A stretch of DNA of 64,000 nt from the NCBI RefSeq assembly GCF_003627815.1, contig NZ_CP032698.1, positions 6,448,001 to 6,512,000 of the forward strand, in the 5' to 3' direction. The DNA comes from Streptomyces hundungensis (GTDB lineage Bacteria; Actinomycetota; Actinomycetes; Streptomycetales; Streptomycetaceae). Below, in pieces: positions 32,900-43,204 of the stretch (position 1 is the stretch's first letter; every line of letters starts with the position of its first letter). Under the pieces are notes generated by a model. It saw nothing but the letters and a program-made list of their open reading frames with translations, was not told where the DNA came from and ran no database searches. The position numbers were made by a program, and so were the translations under genes.

Positions 32900-35848
32900 A
32901 TGAGACGCAGAGCGAGAGCGATCCTCGCCACTGCATCACTGCTGACGGCCGGAGTGGTGGCGGCGCCCGCCGTTCAGGCCCGTCCGAGCGGAGCCGACGG
33001 CGAGGGCATCGTCGTCTGGAACGCCCAGGTCAGCCGCGCACAACTGCCGTTGCTCCTGGAGGCCGGCGCCGACGCCCAGGAACTGGGCGCCGCACTGCCG
33101 GCCAAGGGCTCGGCGGGAGTCGAGCTCTACCTCACCAAGTCCCAGGCCGCGGCCCTGCGCGGCAAGGGCGTCGACCTCACCGAGCACAAGGTCTCCGCCC
33201 AGGCCCAGAACCGCCTCAAGGCCGCGGGTGACGGGGTGTTCCGCCCCTACAGCGGCCGGAACGGCCTGAAGCAGGAGATCCTCGACACCGGCAGGGCCCA
33301 CCCGGACCTCACCAAGGTCGAGTCGATCGGCAAGACCGTCAACGGCCAGGACATCCTCGCCGTCAAGCTGACCAAGGGCGCCACCAAGTCAAGGGACGGC
33401 TCCAAGCCCGCCACGCTCTACCTGTCCAACCAGCACGCGCGGGAGTGGATCACCCCGGAGATGACCCGGCGGCTGATGCACTACTACCTCGACAACTACG
33501 GCAAGGACCCGCGGATCACCAAGATCGTGGACTCCACCGAGCTGTGGTTCGTCATATCCGCCAACCCGGACGGCTACGACTACACGTTCACCCCCGGCAA
33601 CCGGCTGTGGCGCAAGAACCTCCGCGACAACAACGGCGACGGGAAGATCACCTCGGCCGACGGCGTCGACCCGAACCGCAACTTCCCGTACAAGTGGGGC
33701 TACGACGACGAGGGTTCCTCGCCCGACCCGACGAGCGAGACCTACCGCGGCCCGAGCGCGGGCAGCGAACCCGAGACCAAGGCGCTCGACTCCTTCGAGA
33801 AGCGGGTCCACTTCAACTACGCCATCAACTACCACTCCGCGGCGGAGCTGTTGCTGTACGGAGTGGGCTGGCAGGTCGCGACGCCGACCCCCGACGACGT
33901 CATCTACAAGTCGCTCGCCGGCACCCCCGACAAGCCGGCCATCCCCGGCTACCACTCGGAGGTCTCCTCCGCGCTCTACACCACCAACGGCGAGGCCGAC
34001 GGGCACGCGGCGAACGTCAACGGCACGATGATGTTCACCCCCGAGATGTCGACCTGCACCACCGTGTCCAAGGCGGACCCCACCGACGAGTGGAATCCGG
34101 CCGACTGCCCCTCGGACTTCAACTTCCCCGACAGCGAGAAGCTGATCCAGGCCGAGTTCCAGAAGAACATCCCCTTCGCGCTCTCCGTCGCCGAGACCGC
34201 AGCCCACCCCGACCGGCCGTCCTCCTCGGTCGGCATCGACGCCCCGGACTTCACCCCGGACACCTTCGCCACCTCGTACACCCGCGACGACGACCAGGAG
34301 GTCGCCGTCACCGTACGCAAGTCGGTGCGCGACAAGACCCTCAACTACCGCATCAACGGCGGCCGCAGGCACACCGAGGAGCTGGAGCCCTGGCAGGGCG
34401 GGAAGGTCTTCGGCGGGCACGACAACATCCGCTTCGACCAGTACCGCGCCAAGGTCGAGGACGCCGACGCCGGCGACCGGGTCCAGGTGTGGTTCACCGG
34501 GCGGACCGCCGCGGGACAGCCGACCTCCAGCACACCGTTCACGTACACCGTGGCCGAGCGCCCCAAGGGCGACACCCTGGTCCTCGCCGACGAGGGCGGC
34601 ACCGCACCCGCCAAGAACGCCGCGCTCTACACCAGGGCGCTCGCCGACAACGGCAAGAAGGCCGCGGTCTGGGACGTGGCGACCCAGGGCACCCCGAGCG
34701 CCCTCGGCGTGCTCAGCCACTTCCGGAACGTCCTCTGGTACACCGGCGACGCCCAGCCGTCGGCGGCCACCATGTTCGCGGTACGCGACTTCGTCAACGA
34801 GGGCGGCAAGCTGATCAACGCCGGTGAACAGGCCGGCGGCAGCGTCGACCTCGGCGACGGCGCCCTGTCCGACGACTTCTCGCAGTACTACCTCGGCGCC
34901 TACAACAAGGCGGGCCTCAAGTCGCCGCCCGCCTTCGCCGGTGCCGGAAGGCTCGCCGGAGCCAAGGCCTCGCTGGCCGCCGCTCCCGGCAGCCCGCTGA
35001 CCGCGGCCGGTGCGTACACCATCACCTCCGACACCCTCAAGCCCGACCGGTTCCCGCAGTTCGCAAGCGCCTCCGCGGGTGACTATCCCGGGGTCCGCAC
35101 CCCGTTCGAACCGGCCGAGGGCTCCTGGTTCGCCGCGGCCAAGCACCGCGACGACGCCTATATGCGGCTCGCCCGCACCGTCGACCTGACCGGGGCGACG
35201 GCCGCCCAGAAGCCGAGCCTCGACCTCCAGCTCAGCTACGACACCGAACCCGGTTACGACCAGGTGATCATCGAGGCCCACACCGTCGGCCAGGACGACT
35301 GGACGACCCTGCCGGACCTCAACGGAGGCAGCACCACCAGCGCCCCCAGCCAGTGCGAACAGGGCTTCCTCCTCAAGGAACACCCCTTCCTGACGCACTA
35401 CCTCACGCCCGGCGCGTCCGCCTGTGCGGCGAGCGGCAGCAGCGGCGCCTGGAACCGTTTCACCGGCTCGTCCAACGGCTGGCAGCAGGTCTCCGTCGAC
35501 CTCGCCGCGTACGCCGGCAAGCAGGTCGAGGTCGCCGTCTCCTATGTGTCCGACCCGGGCACCGGCGGGCTCGGCGCCTTCGTCGACGACACCCGGCTGG
35601 TCCTGGGCGGCGCGGCCTCGGGAGCCGAGGGCTTCGAAACCGCGCTCGGCCCCTGGAACGTGCCGGGGCCGCCCGCCGGCAGCCCCGGCAACAGCGCCGA
35701 CTGGGCCCGCTCCCAGGCGCTGTTCCACTCCTCGGCCGCCGTCACCACCCGCGACACCGTCCTGTTCGGCTTCGGTCTGGAGAACGTGCCCTCGGCCGTC
35801 GACCGCAAGCACCTGGTCGCCAAGGCGCTCAGCGCACTGCACCGCTGA
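32900..35848 (+). CDS. secreted M14-family zinc carboxypeptidase
   Basis: A 982-residue exported protease from ATG 32900 (GGGGGGCTC upstream). A signal peptide (about 1-28, ending near AVQA) and a propeptide-like region to about 110 precede the M14 catalytic domain (about 118-440). Zinc ligands are in NQHAREW (His about 179, Glu about 182) and NYHSAAE (His about 312); the catalytic glutamate is in FTPEMST. Long C-terminal beta-rich domains (about 450-980) follow, resembling immune-inhibitor-A and jelly-roll modules (LDLQLSYDTEPGYDQVIIEA, VEVAVSYVSDPGTGGLGAFVDD). It probably trims extracellular peptides for nutrition. Confidence 0.95.
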   Translation: MRRRARAILATASLLTAGVVAAPAVQARPSGADGEGIVVWNAQVSRAQLPLLLEAGADAQELGAALPAKGSAGVELYLTKSQAAALRGKGVDLTEHKVSAQAQNRLKAAGDGVFRPYSGRNGLKQEILDTGRAHPDLTKVESIGKTVNGQDILAVKLTKGATKSRDGSKPATLYLSNQHAREWITPEMTRRLMHYYLDNYGKDPRITKIVDSTELWFVISANPDGYDYTFTPGNRLWRKNLRDNNGDGKITSADGVDPNRNFPYKWGYDDEGSSPDPTSETYRGPSAGSEPETKALDSFEKRVHFNYAINYHSAAELLLYGVGWQVATPTPDDVIYKSLAGTPDKPAIPGYHSEVSSALYTTNGEADGHAANVNGTMMFTPEMSTCTTVSKADPTDEWNPADCPSDFNFPDSEKLIQAEFQKNIPFALSVAETAAHPDRPSSSVGIDAPDFTPDTFATSYTRDDDQEVAVTVRKSVRDKTLNYRINGGRRHTEELEPWQGGKVFGGHDNIRFDQYRAKVEDADAGDRVQVWFTGRTAAGQPTSSTPFTYTVAERPKGDTLVLADEGGTAPAKNAALYTRALADNGKKAAVWDVATQGTPSALGVLSHFRNVLWYTGDAQPSAATMFAVRDFVNEGGKLINAGEQAGGSVDLGDGALSDDFSQYYLGAYNKAGLKSPPAFAGAGRLAGAKASLAAAPGSPLTAAGAYTITSDTLKPDRFPQFASASAGDYPGVRTPFEPAEGSWFAAAKHRDDAYMRLARTVDLTGATAAQKPSLDLQLSYDTEPGYDQVIIEAHTVGQDDWTTLPDLNGGSTTSAPSQCEQGFLLKEHPFLTHYLTPGASACAASGSSGAWNRFTGSSNGWQQVSVDLAAYAGKQVEVAVSYVSDPGTGGLGAFVDDTRLVLGGAASGAEGFETALGPWNVPGPPAGSPGNSADWARSQALFHSSAAVTTRDTVLFGFGLENVPSAVDRKHLVAKALSALHR

Positions 35849-35871
35849 CACCGGGTAGTGGGGCCGAAGGT

Positions 35872-35911
35872 CCCGGTGGCCCGTACCCGCAGGTAGGTAC
35901 GGGCCACCGGG
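35872..35911 (+). terminator. terminator of the carboxypeptidase gene
   Basis: A 16-bp perfect stem (CCCGGTGGCCCGTACC, 35872-35887, with 35896-35911) and an 8-nt loop lie 23 nt after the stop. There is no T-run. Confidence 0.8.
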
Positions 35912-36043
35912 CCGTCCCGGGCGGCATTTCGGAACCATCCGGACGCGCTCGATGTCACTTCGCCGTCCCCGGGGAGGTAGGGTCGTAACCGGTCGGGGAC
36001 ATCCCATACAACTCGCCGGCGTCGAGAAACCCGGCGTACCTAA

Positions 36044-37069
<1,026 letters not shown>

Positions 37070-37099
37070 CCTCGGTCCGGTAGGCACCTGATGTGAGCT

Positions 37100-37141
37100 A
37101 CAGGGCTCGGGCAGCGCAACGACGCGCTGTACGGGCCCTGT
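37100..37141 (+). terminator. hairpin between gap and pgk (processing site or attenuator)
   Basis: An outer stem ACAGGGC/GCCCTGT (37100-37106 with 37135-37141) encloses an inner stem CAGCGC/GCGCTG (37112-37117 with 37124-37129). It has no T-run and lies within an otherwise co-directional cluster, so partial termination or mRNA processing is more likely than a full stop. Confidence 0.5.
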
Positions 37142-37188
37142 CGCCTGTCCTGACCGCCCGTCACGTAGCTCCAAGGAGTCACCCACAC

Positions 37189-38400
37189 ATGAAGACGATC
37201 GACGAACTTCTCGCCGAAGGGGTCGCGGGCAAGCGGGTATTCGTCCGCGCCGACCTCAATGTGCCGCTGGCAGAAGGCCGCATCACCGACGACGGCCGCA
37301 TCCGCGCCGTGCTGCCCACCATCAAGGCGCTCGTCGCCGCCGACGCCAAGGTCGTCGTGGCCTCGCACCTGGGCCGCCCCAAGGGCGCCCCGGACCCGCA
37401 GTTCTCGCTGCTCGCGGCCGCCGAGCGGCTCGGTGAACTCCTGGGCGCCCCGGTCGCGTTCGCCCAGGACACCGTCGGCGCCGCCGCCCACGACGCGGTG
37501 AACGGGCTTCAGCCCGGCCAGGTCGCGGTCATCGAGAACCTGCGGTTCAACGCCGGTGAGACGGCCAAGGACGACGCCGAGCGCGCCGCCTTCGCCGACC
37601 AGCTCGCCGCCCTCGCCGACGTCTACGTGGGCGACGGCTTCGGAGCCGTACACCGCAAGCACGCCTCCGTCTTCGACCTCCCGGCGCGCCTGCCGCACTA
37701 CGCGGGCTACCTCATCGCCACCGAGGTCGGCGTCCTCAAGAAGCTGACCGAGGACGTCAAGCGCCCCTACACCGTGGTGCTCGGCGGCGCCAAGGTCTCC
37801 GACAAGCTCGCCGTCATCGACGAGCTGCTCGGCAAGGCCGACCGCCTCCTCATCGGCGGCGGCATGGCGTACACCTTCCTGAAGGCCAAGGGGTACGAGG
37901 TCGGCATCTCGCTGCTCCAGGAGGACCAGATCCCGGTCGTCCAGGAGTACATGAAGCGCGCCGAGACGAACGGCGTCGAGCTCGTGCTCCCCGTCGACGT
38001 CCTGGTCTCCAAGGACTTCCCCGACCTGAAGACCAAGGCCCCCGCCGACTTCGACACCGTCGAGGCGGACCGGATCCCCGCGGACCAGGAGGGCCTGGAC
38101 ATCGGCCCCAAGACCCGCGAGGTCTTCGCCTCGAAGATCGCCGACTCGGAGACCGTCTTCTGGAACGGCCCCGTGGGCGTCGCCGAGCACCCCGACTACG
38201 CCGGCGGCACGACCGCCGTCGCACGAGCCCTGCTCAACTGCGACGGCTTCACCGTGGTCGGCGGCGGCGACTCCGCCGCGGCCGTCCGCAACCTGGGCTT
38301 CGACGAGAATGCCTTCGGCCACATTTCGACCGGCGGCGGCGCTTCCCTCGAATACCTCGAGGGCAAGACGCTTCCCGGCCTCGCCGCACTGGAGGACTGA
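37189..38400 (+). CDS. pgk: phosphoglycerate kinase
   Basis: A 403-residue enzyme from ATG 37189 (AAGGAG upstream); upstream in-frame codons lie in the hairpin region. Signatures are KRVFVRADLNVPL, the substrate-binding VVASHLGRPKGAPD, LENLRFNAGE, PYTVVLGGAKVSDKLAVID and the C-terminal nucleotide region VVGGGDSAAAVRNLG...FGHISTGGGASLEYLEGKTLPG. It transfers phosphate from 1,3-bisphosphoglycerate to ADP. The tpiA start lies 6 nt after the stop. Confidence 0.98.
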   Translation: MKTIDELLAEGVAGKRVFVRADLNVPLAEGRITDDGRIRAVLPTIKALVAADAKVVVASHLGRPKGAPDPQFSLLAAAERLGELLGAPVAFAQDTVGAAAHDAVNGLQPGQVAVIENLRFNAGETAKDDAERAAFADQLAALADVYVGDGFGAVHRKHASVFDLPARLPHYAGYLIATEVGVLKKLTEDVKRPYTVVLGGAKVSDKLAVIDELLGKADRLLIGGGMAYTFLKAKGYEVGISLLQEDQIPVVQEYMKRAETNGVELVLPVDVLVSKDFPDLKTKAPADFDTVEADRIPADQEGLDIGPKTREVFASKIADSETVFWNGPVGVAEHPDYAGGTTAVARALLNCDGFTVVGGGDSAAAVRNLGFDENAFGHISTGGGASLEYLEGKTLPGLAALED

Positions 38401-38406
38401 ACACCC

Positions 38407-39183
38407 GTGAGCACCCGTACCCCGCTGATGGCGGGCAACTGGAAGATGAACCTCAACCACCTCGAGGCCATCGCACACGTCCAGAAGCTCGCCTTCGCGC
38501 TCGCCGACAAGGACTACGACGCCGTCGAGGTCGCGGTCCTGGCGCCCTTCGTCGACCTGCGCTCCGTGCAGACCCTCGTCGACGGCGACAAGCTCAAGAT
38601 CAAGTACGGCGCCCAGGACATCTCGGCGCACGAATCCGGTGCCTACACCGGCGAGATCTCGGGCGCGATGCTGGCGAAGCTGAAGTGCACCTATGTCGCC
38701 GTGGGCCACTCCGAGCGCCGGCAGTACCACGCCGAGAGCGACGAGCTCTGCAACGCCAAGGTGAAGGCCGCCTACCGACACGGCCTGACGCCGATCCTCT
38801 GCGTCGGCGAGGGCCTCGACGTCCGCAAGGCCGGACAGCAGGTCCCGCACACGCTGGCCCAGCTCGACGGCGGCCTCAAGGACGTCCCGGCCGAGCAGGC
38901 CGAGTCCATCGTGATCGCGTACGAGCCGGTGTGGGCGATCGGCACCGGCGAGGTCGCGACCCCCGAGGACGCGCAGGAGGTGTGCGGCGCCATCCGCGGC
39001 CGTCTCGCCGAGCTGTACTCGCAGGAGCTCGCCGACAAGGTGCGCATCCAGTACGGCGGCTCGGTGAAGTCCGGGAACGTGGCCGCGATCATGGCTCAGC
39101 CCGACGTGGACGGGGCCCTGGTCGGCGGCGCGGCGCTGGACGCCGACGAGTTCGTCAAGATCGTCCGCTTCCGCGACCAGTAA
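38407..39183 (+). CDS. tpiA: triosephosphate isomerase
   Basis: A 258-residue TIM-barrel enzyme from GTG 38407. NWKMNL near residue 11 carries the substrate lysine, GHSERR the electrophilic histidine region, and [11 protein letters not shown] the catalytic glutamate with the flexible loop. [10 protein letters not shown] and [15 protein letters not shown] complete the phosphate site. It interconverts dihydroxyacetone phosphate and glyceraldehyde 3-phosphate, and is tightly linked to pgk. A long hairpin separates it from secG. Confidence 0.98.
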   Translation: MSTRTPLMAGNWKMNLNHLEAIAHVQKLAFALADKDYDAVEVAVLAPFVDLRSVQTLVDGDKLKIKYGAQDISAHESGAYTGEISGAMLAKLKCTYVAVGHSERRQYHAESDELCNAKVKAAYRHGLTPILCVGEGLDVRKAGQQVPHTLAQLDGGLKDVPAEQAESIVIAYEPVWAIGTGEVATPEDAQEVCGAIRGRLAELYSQELADKVRIQYGGSVKSGNVAAIMAQPDVDGALVGGAALDADEFVKIVRFRDQ

Positions 39184-39216
39184 GTATGCGGTAGCGCGGA
39201 TCCGTCGTACCCTTGC

Positions 39217-39257
39217 GGGGGCCGGAACAGGGATTGTGGAATGTCCCCCCGGCCCCC
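39217..39257 (+). terminator. hairpin between tpiA and secG
   Basis: GGGGGCCGG (39217-39225) pairs with CCGGCCCCC (39249-39257) around a 23-nt loop that could add further pairs. It ends 34 nt before the secG start, so it may end the glycolytic message or act as an attenuator. Confidence 0.55.
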
Positions 39258-39291
39258 GTCGTCATATCAGTCCTAGGAAGTTGGTCCAGCC

Positions 39292-39525
39292 GTGATTGTC
39301 GGGTTCTCGATTGCCCTGATCGTCTTCAGCCTGCTGCTGATGCTGCTGGTGCTGATGCACAAGGGAAAGGGCGGCGGCCTCTCCGACATGTTCGGCGGTG
39401 GCATGCAGTCCTCCGTGGGCGGCTCCTCGGTCGCCGAGCGCAACCTCGACCGCATCACCATCGTGATCGGTCTGCTGTGGTTCGCGTGCATTGTCGTGCT
39501 TGGTCTGCTGATGAAGTACAAGTAA
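39292..39525 (+). CDS. secG: preprotein translocase subunit SecG
   Basis: A 77-residue protein from GTG 39292 (AGGAAG upstream). Two membrane helices (VGFSIALIVFSLLLMLLVLMH and IVIGLLWFACIVVLGLLM) are joined by the conserved glycine-rich loop KGKGGGLSDMFGGG with SSVGGSSVAERNLDR. SecG joins SecYE and eases insertion of the SecA motor. Its place downstream of tpiA is conserved in Streptomyces. Confidence 0.96.
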   Translation: MIVGFSIALIVFSLLLMLLVLMHKGKGGGLSDMFGGGMQSSVGGSSVAERNLDRITIVIGLLWFACIVVLGLLMKYK

Positions 39526-39570
39526 GCCGTCGTCGTTCGGCGTTTCGGGGGTGGGGTGTAACTCCAATCA

Positions 39571-39599
39571 CTGGACGCGCGTTGGGCCTTACGTAGACT
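39571..39599 (+). promoter_or_regulatory. candidate rbpA promoter
   Basis: CTGGAC (39571-39576), a 17-bp spacer and TAGACT (39594-39599) fit a housekeeping-sigma promoter 40 bp before the rbpA start. Confidence 0.5.
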
Positions 39600-39638
39600 G
39601 GGGCATCTTCGAGCACCATCACGCAGGGAGTTACGACC

Positions 39639-39974
39639 GTGGCAAGTGGCAACGCGATCCGGGGAAGCCGGGTCGGAGCGGGGCCGATGGGCGAGGCCGA
39701 GCGGGGCGAGTCCGCGCCGCGCCTGCGCATCTCCTTCTGGTGCTCGAACGGGCACGAGACGCAGCCGAGCTTCGCCAGCGACGCACAGGTTCCGGAGACG
39801 TGGGACTGCCCGCGCTGCGGGTTCCCCGCAGGACAGGACCGGGACAACCCGCCGGACCCGCCGCGCACCGAGCCGTACAAGACGCATCTCGCGTACGTAC
39901 GCGAACGGCGCAGCGACGCGGACGGCGAGGCGATCCTCGCGGAGGCGCTCGCCAAACTCCGCGGCGAGATCTGA
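39639..39974 (+). CDS. rbpA: RNA polymerase-binding protein RbpA
   Basis: A 111-residue actinobacterial protein from GTG 39639 (AGGGAG upstream). Features are the N-terminal basic segment MASGNAIRGSRVGAGPMGE, the core RISFWCSNGHETQPSFA...VPETWDCPRCGFPAG with two Cys pairs forming a zinc-ribbon-like fold, and the C-terminal sigma-interaction region PYKTHLAYVRERRSDADGEAILAEAL. It binds RNA polymerase and the principal sigma factor, stabilises open complexes and affects rifampicin tolerance. Confidence 0.97.
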   Translation: MASGNAIRGSRVGAGPMGEAERGESAPRLRISFWCSNGHETQPSFASDAQVPETWDCPRCGFPAGQDRDNPPDPPRTEPYKTHLAYVRERRSDADGEAILAEALAKLRGEI

Positions 39975-39993
39975 CAGTTGAGGGGCCCGCACG

Positions 39994-40161
39994 GTGAACT
40001 CGGTTCATCCGCAGGGCCCTTCGGTGCATCCGGGCCACTCCCGGCCGCACGATCTCGCGCCGCACGATGTCTCGACGTACGACCTCATGCCGCACGACCT
40101 CGCCCCGCGGGGTGAAGGCACCGGTCACGGACGATTGTCAGTGGTGCCCTCTACCTTGTGA
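39994..40161 (+). CDS. possible 55-residue peptide with PHDLxP-type repeats
   Basis: GTG 39994 follows GAGGGG by 8 nt. The frame encodes HDLA, PHDV, YDLM and PHDLAP repeats from the 15-bp array at 40046-40105, and stops inside the damage promoter of the next gene. Third-position GC is lower than in neighbouring genes (about three quarters), and I recognise no family, so this may be non-coding. Confidence 0.2.
   Translation: MNSVHPQGPSVHPGHSRPHDLAPHDVSTYDLMPHDLAPRGEGTGHGRLSVVPSTL
40046..40105 (+). repeat. four tandem 15-bp repeats
   Basis: Units start at 40046, 40061, 40076 and 40091: CGCACGATCTCGCGC and three variants sharing CGYACGAY and a CTC. They lie between rbpA and the MFS gene, just upstream of a PafBC-type promoter. 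Confidence 0.75.
40135..40157 (+). promoter_or_regulatory. PafBC-type DNA-damage promoter of the MFS gene
   Basis: TTGTCAGTG (40135-40143), 8 bases, TACCTT (40152-40157) exactly matches TTGTCRGTG-N8-TANNNT. Unlike at ogt, uvrB and uvrC, the start codon is 28 nt beyond the -10, with a GAGGGGGAG ribosome-binding site between. Confidence 0.88.
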
Positions 40162-40185
40162 AGCAATCGCTCACGAGGGGGAGTT

Positions 40186-41409
40186 GTGACCGTTGTCGAG
40201 GCCGTGGAGGGCGCGGCACCCACGAAGCCCGCCTGGCGCGGGGGGTTCGGACGGCTGTGGACGGCCGCCGTCGTCAGCCGTTTCGGTGACGCGCTGCGCA
40301 CCGCGGCGCTGCCCCTGCTCGCCACCACCCTCACCTCCGACCCGTTCCTCATCGCCCTCGTCACGGCCTGCGGCTACGTGCCCTGGCTGCTGTTCGGACT
40401 GCTCGGCGGCGCGATCGCCGACCGGGTGGACCAGCGCCGCGCCATGTGGGCCGTGGACATCCTCCGCGGCGCCCTGATGGCCGCCTTCGCCGTGGCCGTC
40501 GCCACCGGCCACGCCTCCCTGGTCCTGCTGATGGTGCTCGCCTTCACGCTGACCTCCCTGGGCACCCTCTTCGACAACGCGGCCACCGCCCTGCTGCCCT
40601 CCCTCGTGCCCCGTGGCGCGCTGGGCAGCGCCAACGCCCGGGTGATGACCGGGCAGCAGATAGCGGGCGGTTTCCTCGCGGCGCCGCTGGTGCCGGTGCT
40701 GCTCGCGGTGTCGGCCGCGGCGCCCTACGGAGTGGACGCGGCGAGCTATGTCCTCGCCGCGGCGCTGGTCGCCTCACTGCGGCCGAGCGCCCCCGAGCGG
40801 GCGCCCAGAAAACCCGGGTCCACGCTGCGGGCGGAGACCGCCGAGGGCCTGCGCACCCTGTGGGCCGACCGGGCGCTGCGCGGACTGTGCGCCGCCACCA
40901 CGGTGTGCAACATCGGCATGGGCGCCCTCATCGCCACCCTCGTCCTGCACATCACCGGCTGGCTGGGCGCCGGGCAGAGCGGCTACGCGGCGGCCATCAC
41001 GGCGTACGGGGCCGGCAGTGTGGCGGGCGGGCTGATCGCCCAGCGGCTCGCGCGACGGTTCGGGCGGATACGCGCCGTGCTGATCGCCGGGATCGTCCAG
41101 ACCGGCGCTCTGGCGGCGATCGGCACGGTCCGTGTCCTGGGGGTGGCGGTCGCCGCGTTGGCGCTGTTCGGCCTGATGGGGATGGTGTGGAACGTCAATC
41201 TGACGACGCTGACGCAGGAGCGCTCGCCGGCCGCCATGCTCGGGCGGGTGAGCGCCGCGTTCCGGACGCTGGCCGTGGCGGGCGCGCCCCTCGGCGCGCT
41301 GGCCGGCGGCGCGGCGGCCGCGTCCTGGGGGCTCAACACTCCGGCGCTGCTGGCGTCCGGCTTGTTCGTGGTGGCGGTCGCCGCGCTGATTCCTGCCCGC
41401 AGGGCCTGA
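40186..41409 (+). CDS. MFS exporter (EntS/MFS_3-like), predicted DNA-damage-inducible
   Basis: A 407-residue protein from GTG 40186. About twelve membrane helices are visible. FGRLWTAAVVSRFGDALRTAALPLLATTLT opens the fold; GGAIADRVDQRRAMWAVDILRG is motif A between helices 2 and 3. The second half includes GYAAAITAYGAGSVAGGLIAQRLARRFGRIR and NLTTLTQERSPAAMLGRVSAAFRTLAVAGAPLGALAGG, typical of the EntS-like group that exports siderophores or macrolides. The damage-type promoter suggests it clears a DNA-damaging compound or a self-made antibiotic. The substrate is unknown. Confidence 0.88.
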   Translation: MTVVEAVEGAAPTKPAWRGGFGRLWTAAVVSRFGDALRTAALPLLATTLTSDPFLIALVTACGYVPWLLFGLLGGAIADRVDQRRAMWAVDILRGALMAAFAVAVATGHASLVLLMVLAFTLTSLGTLFDNAATALLPSLVPRGALGSANARVMTGQQIAGGFLAAPLVPVLLAVSAAAPYGVDAASYVLAAALVASLRPSAPERAPRKPGSTLRAETAEGLRTLWADRALRGLCAATTVCNIGMGALIATLVLHITGWLGAGQSGYAAAITAYGAGSVAGGLIAQRLARRFGRIRAVLIAGIVQTGALAAIGTVRVLGVAVAALALFGLMGMVWNVNLTTLTQERSPAAMLGRVSAAFRTLAVAGAPLGALAGGAAAASWGLNTPALLASGLFVVAVAALIPARRA

Positions 41410-41466
41410 TCAATTAGGTTGGAGGGGCAGCGGGGCAGGTACGCACGTACGAGTAGAAGTGGGCTG

Positions 41467-43128
41467 ATGTCGGAGATGAACGCAGGAAGCCGTACCAGGC
41501 TCAACCAGATGCCCGAGTGGACCGCACTGAGCAAGCACCGGGAGCAGTGGGGCGAGACCCATCTGCGGGAGCTGTTCGCCGCCGAGCCCGGTCGCGGCAC
41601 CGCATACACCCTGCAAGTCGGCGATCTCCATCTCGACTATTCCAAGCACCTGGTGACCGACGAGACCCTCGCGCTCCTGCGCGAGCTGGCCGTCGCCACC
41701 GACGTCGCCGGACTGCGGGACGCGATGTTCCGCGGCGAGAAGATCAACACCACCGAGGACCGCGCCGTGCTGCACACCGCGCTGCGTGCCCCCCGGGGCG
41801 CGGTGATCGAGGTCGACGGCGAGAACGTGGTGCCCGAAGTGCACGCCGTGCTCGACAAGATGGCCGCCTTCTCCGAGAAGATCCGCTCGGGCGAGTGGAC
41901 CGGCCACACCGGCAAGCCCATCAAGAACGTCGTCAACATCGGGATCGGCGGCTCCGACCTCGGCCCGGCGATGGCGTACGAGGCCCTGCGGGCCTTCACC
42001 GACCGGGAGTTGACGGTCCGTTTCGTCTCCAACGTGGACGGCGCCGACCTCCACGAGGCCGTCCGTGACCTCGACGCCGCCGAGACGCTGTTCATCATCG
42101 CGTCCAAGACCTTCACCACCATCGAGACCATCACCAACGCCACCTCGGCCCGCAACTGGCTGCTCAGCGAGTTGAAGGCCGACCAGGACGCGGTGGCCCG
42201 GCACTTCGTGGCCCTGTCGACCAACGCGGACAAGGTCGCCGAGTTCGGCATCGACACGGCCAACATGTTCGGGTTCTGGGACTGGGTCGGCGGCCGCTAC
42301 TCCTTCGACTCCGCCATCGGGCTCTCCCTGATGATCGCGGTCGGCCCGGACCGCTTCCGCGAGATGCTGGACGGCTTCCACCTCGTCGACGAGCACTTCC
42401 GCACGGCGCCCGCCGAGTCCAACGTGCCGCTGCTGATGGGCCTGTTGGGGGTCTGGTACGGGGCGTTCTTCGACGCCCAGTCGCACGCGGTGCTCCCGTA
42501 CTCGCACTACCTGTCCAAGTTCACCGCCTACCTCCAGCAACTGGACATGGAGTCCAACGGCAAGTCCGTGGACCGCGACGGCAACCCCGTCGACTGGCAG
42601 ACCGGGCCGGTGGTGTGGGGCACCCCCGGCACCAACGGGCAGCACGCCTACTACCAGTTGATCCACCAGGGCACCAAGGTCATCCCGGCCGACTTCATCG
42701 GCTTCGCCGAGCCGGTCGCCGACCTTTTGCCGGGTCTGGTCGCCCAGCACGACCTCCTGATGGCCAACTTCTTCGCCCAGACACAGGCGCTGGCCTTCGG
42801 CAAGACGCCGGACGAGGTGCGCGCCGAGGGCGTGGCCGAGGAGCTGGTCCCGCACAAGACGTTCCGGGGCAACCACCCCACCACCACGATCCTGGCCAAG
42901 GAGCTGACCCCCTCGGTCCTCGGCCAGCTGATCGCGCTGTACGAGCACAAGGTGTTCGTCCAGGGCGCCATCTGGAACATCGACTCCTTCGACCAGTGGG
43001 GCGTCGAGCTCGGCAAGGTGCTCGCCAAGCGGGTCGAGCCCGCCCTGACCGAGGGCGCGGACGTGCCGGGTCTGGACGGGTCCAGCAAGGCGCTGGTCGC
43101 CAAGTACCGCTCGCTGCGCGGCCGTTGA
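41467..43128 (+). CDS. pgi: glucose-6-phosphate isomerase
   Basis: A 553-residue glycolytic isomerase. The start is ATG 41467 ([14 protein letters not shown]); the frame open to 41419 has no proper start. Signatures are [33 protein letters not shown], the PROSITE-type [42 protein letters not shown], with the active-site Glu/His region, and the C-terminal [18 protein letters not shown]. It links fructose 6-phosphate with the glucose-6-phosphate dehydrogenase branch encoded convergently next to it. Confidence 0.98.
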   Translation: MSEMNAGSRTRLNQMPEWTALSKHREQWGETHLRELFAAEPGRGTAYTLQVGDLHLDYSKHLVTDETLALLRELAVATDVAGLRDAMFRGEKINTTEDRAVLHTALRAPRGAVIEVDGENVVPEVHAVLDKMAAFSEKIRSGEWTGHTGKPIKNVVNIGIGGSDLGPAMAYEALRAFTDRELTVRFVSNVDGADLHEAVRDLDAAETLFIIASKTFTTIETITNATSARNWLLSELKADQDAVARHFVALSTNADKVAEFGIDTANMFGFWDWVGGRYSFDSAIGLSLMIAVGPDRFREMLDGFHLVDEHFRTAPAESNVPLLMGLLGVWYGAFFDAQSHAVLPYSHYLSKFTAYLQQLDMESNGKSVDRDGNPVDWQTGPVVWGTPGTNGQHAYYQLIHQGTKVIPADFIGFAEPVADLLPGLVAQHDLLMANFFAQTQALAFGKTPDEVRAEGVAEELVPHKTFRGNHPTTTILAKELTPSVLGQLIALYEHKVFVQGAIWNIDSFDQWGVELGKVLAKRVEPALTEGADVPGLDGSSKALVAKYRSLRGR

Positions 43129-43150
43129 GGCCCTGAGGCACTCACCATGA

Positions 43151-43195
43151 CGAACGGCCCGGTCCGCTCCCCGAAGGGGCGGGCCGGGCCGTTCG
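43151..43195. terminator. bidirectional terminator between pgi and pgl
   Basis: CGAACGGCCCGG (43151-43162) pairs with CCGGGCCGTTCG (43184-43195), with a further inner stem GCTCCCC/GGGGC. It sits between two convergent genes. Confidence 0.85.
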
Positions 43196-43204
43196 CGTCA
43201 GACG

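Noticed and set aside
39292..39320. PafBC-type motif at the start of secG (TTGTCGGGT)
   Set aside because: It deviates in the conserved GTG and has no TANNNT at the required spacing. It lies inside the coding region.
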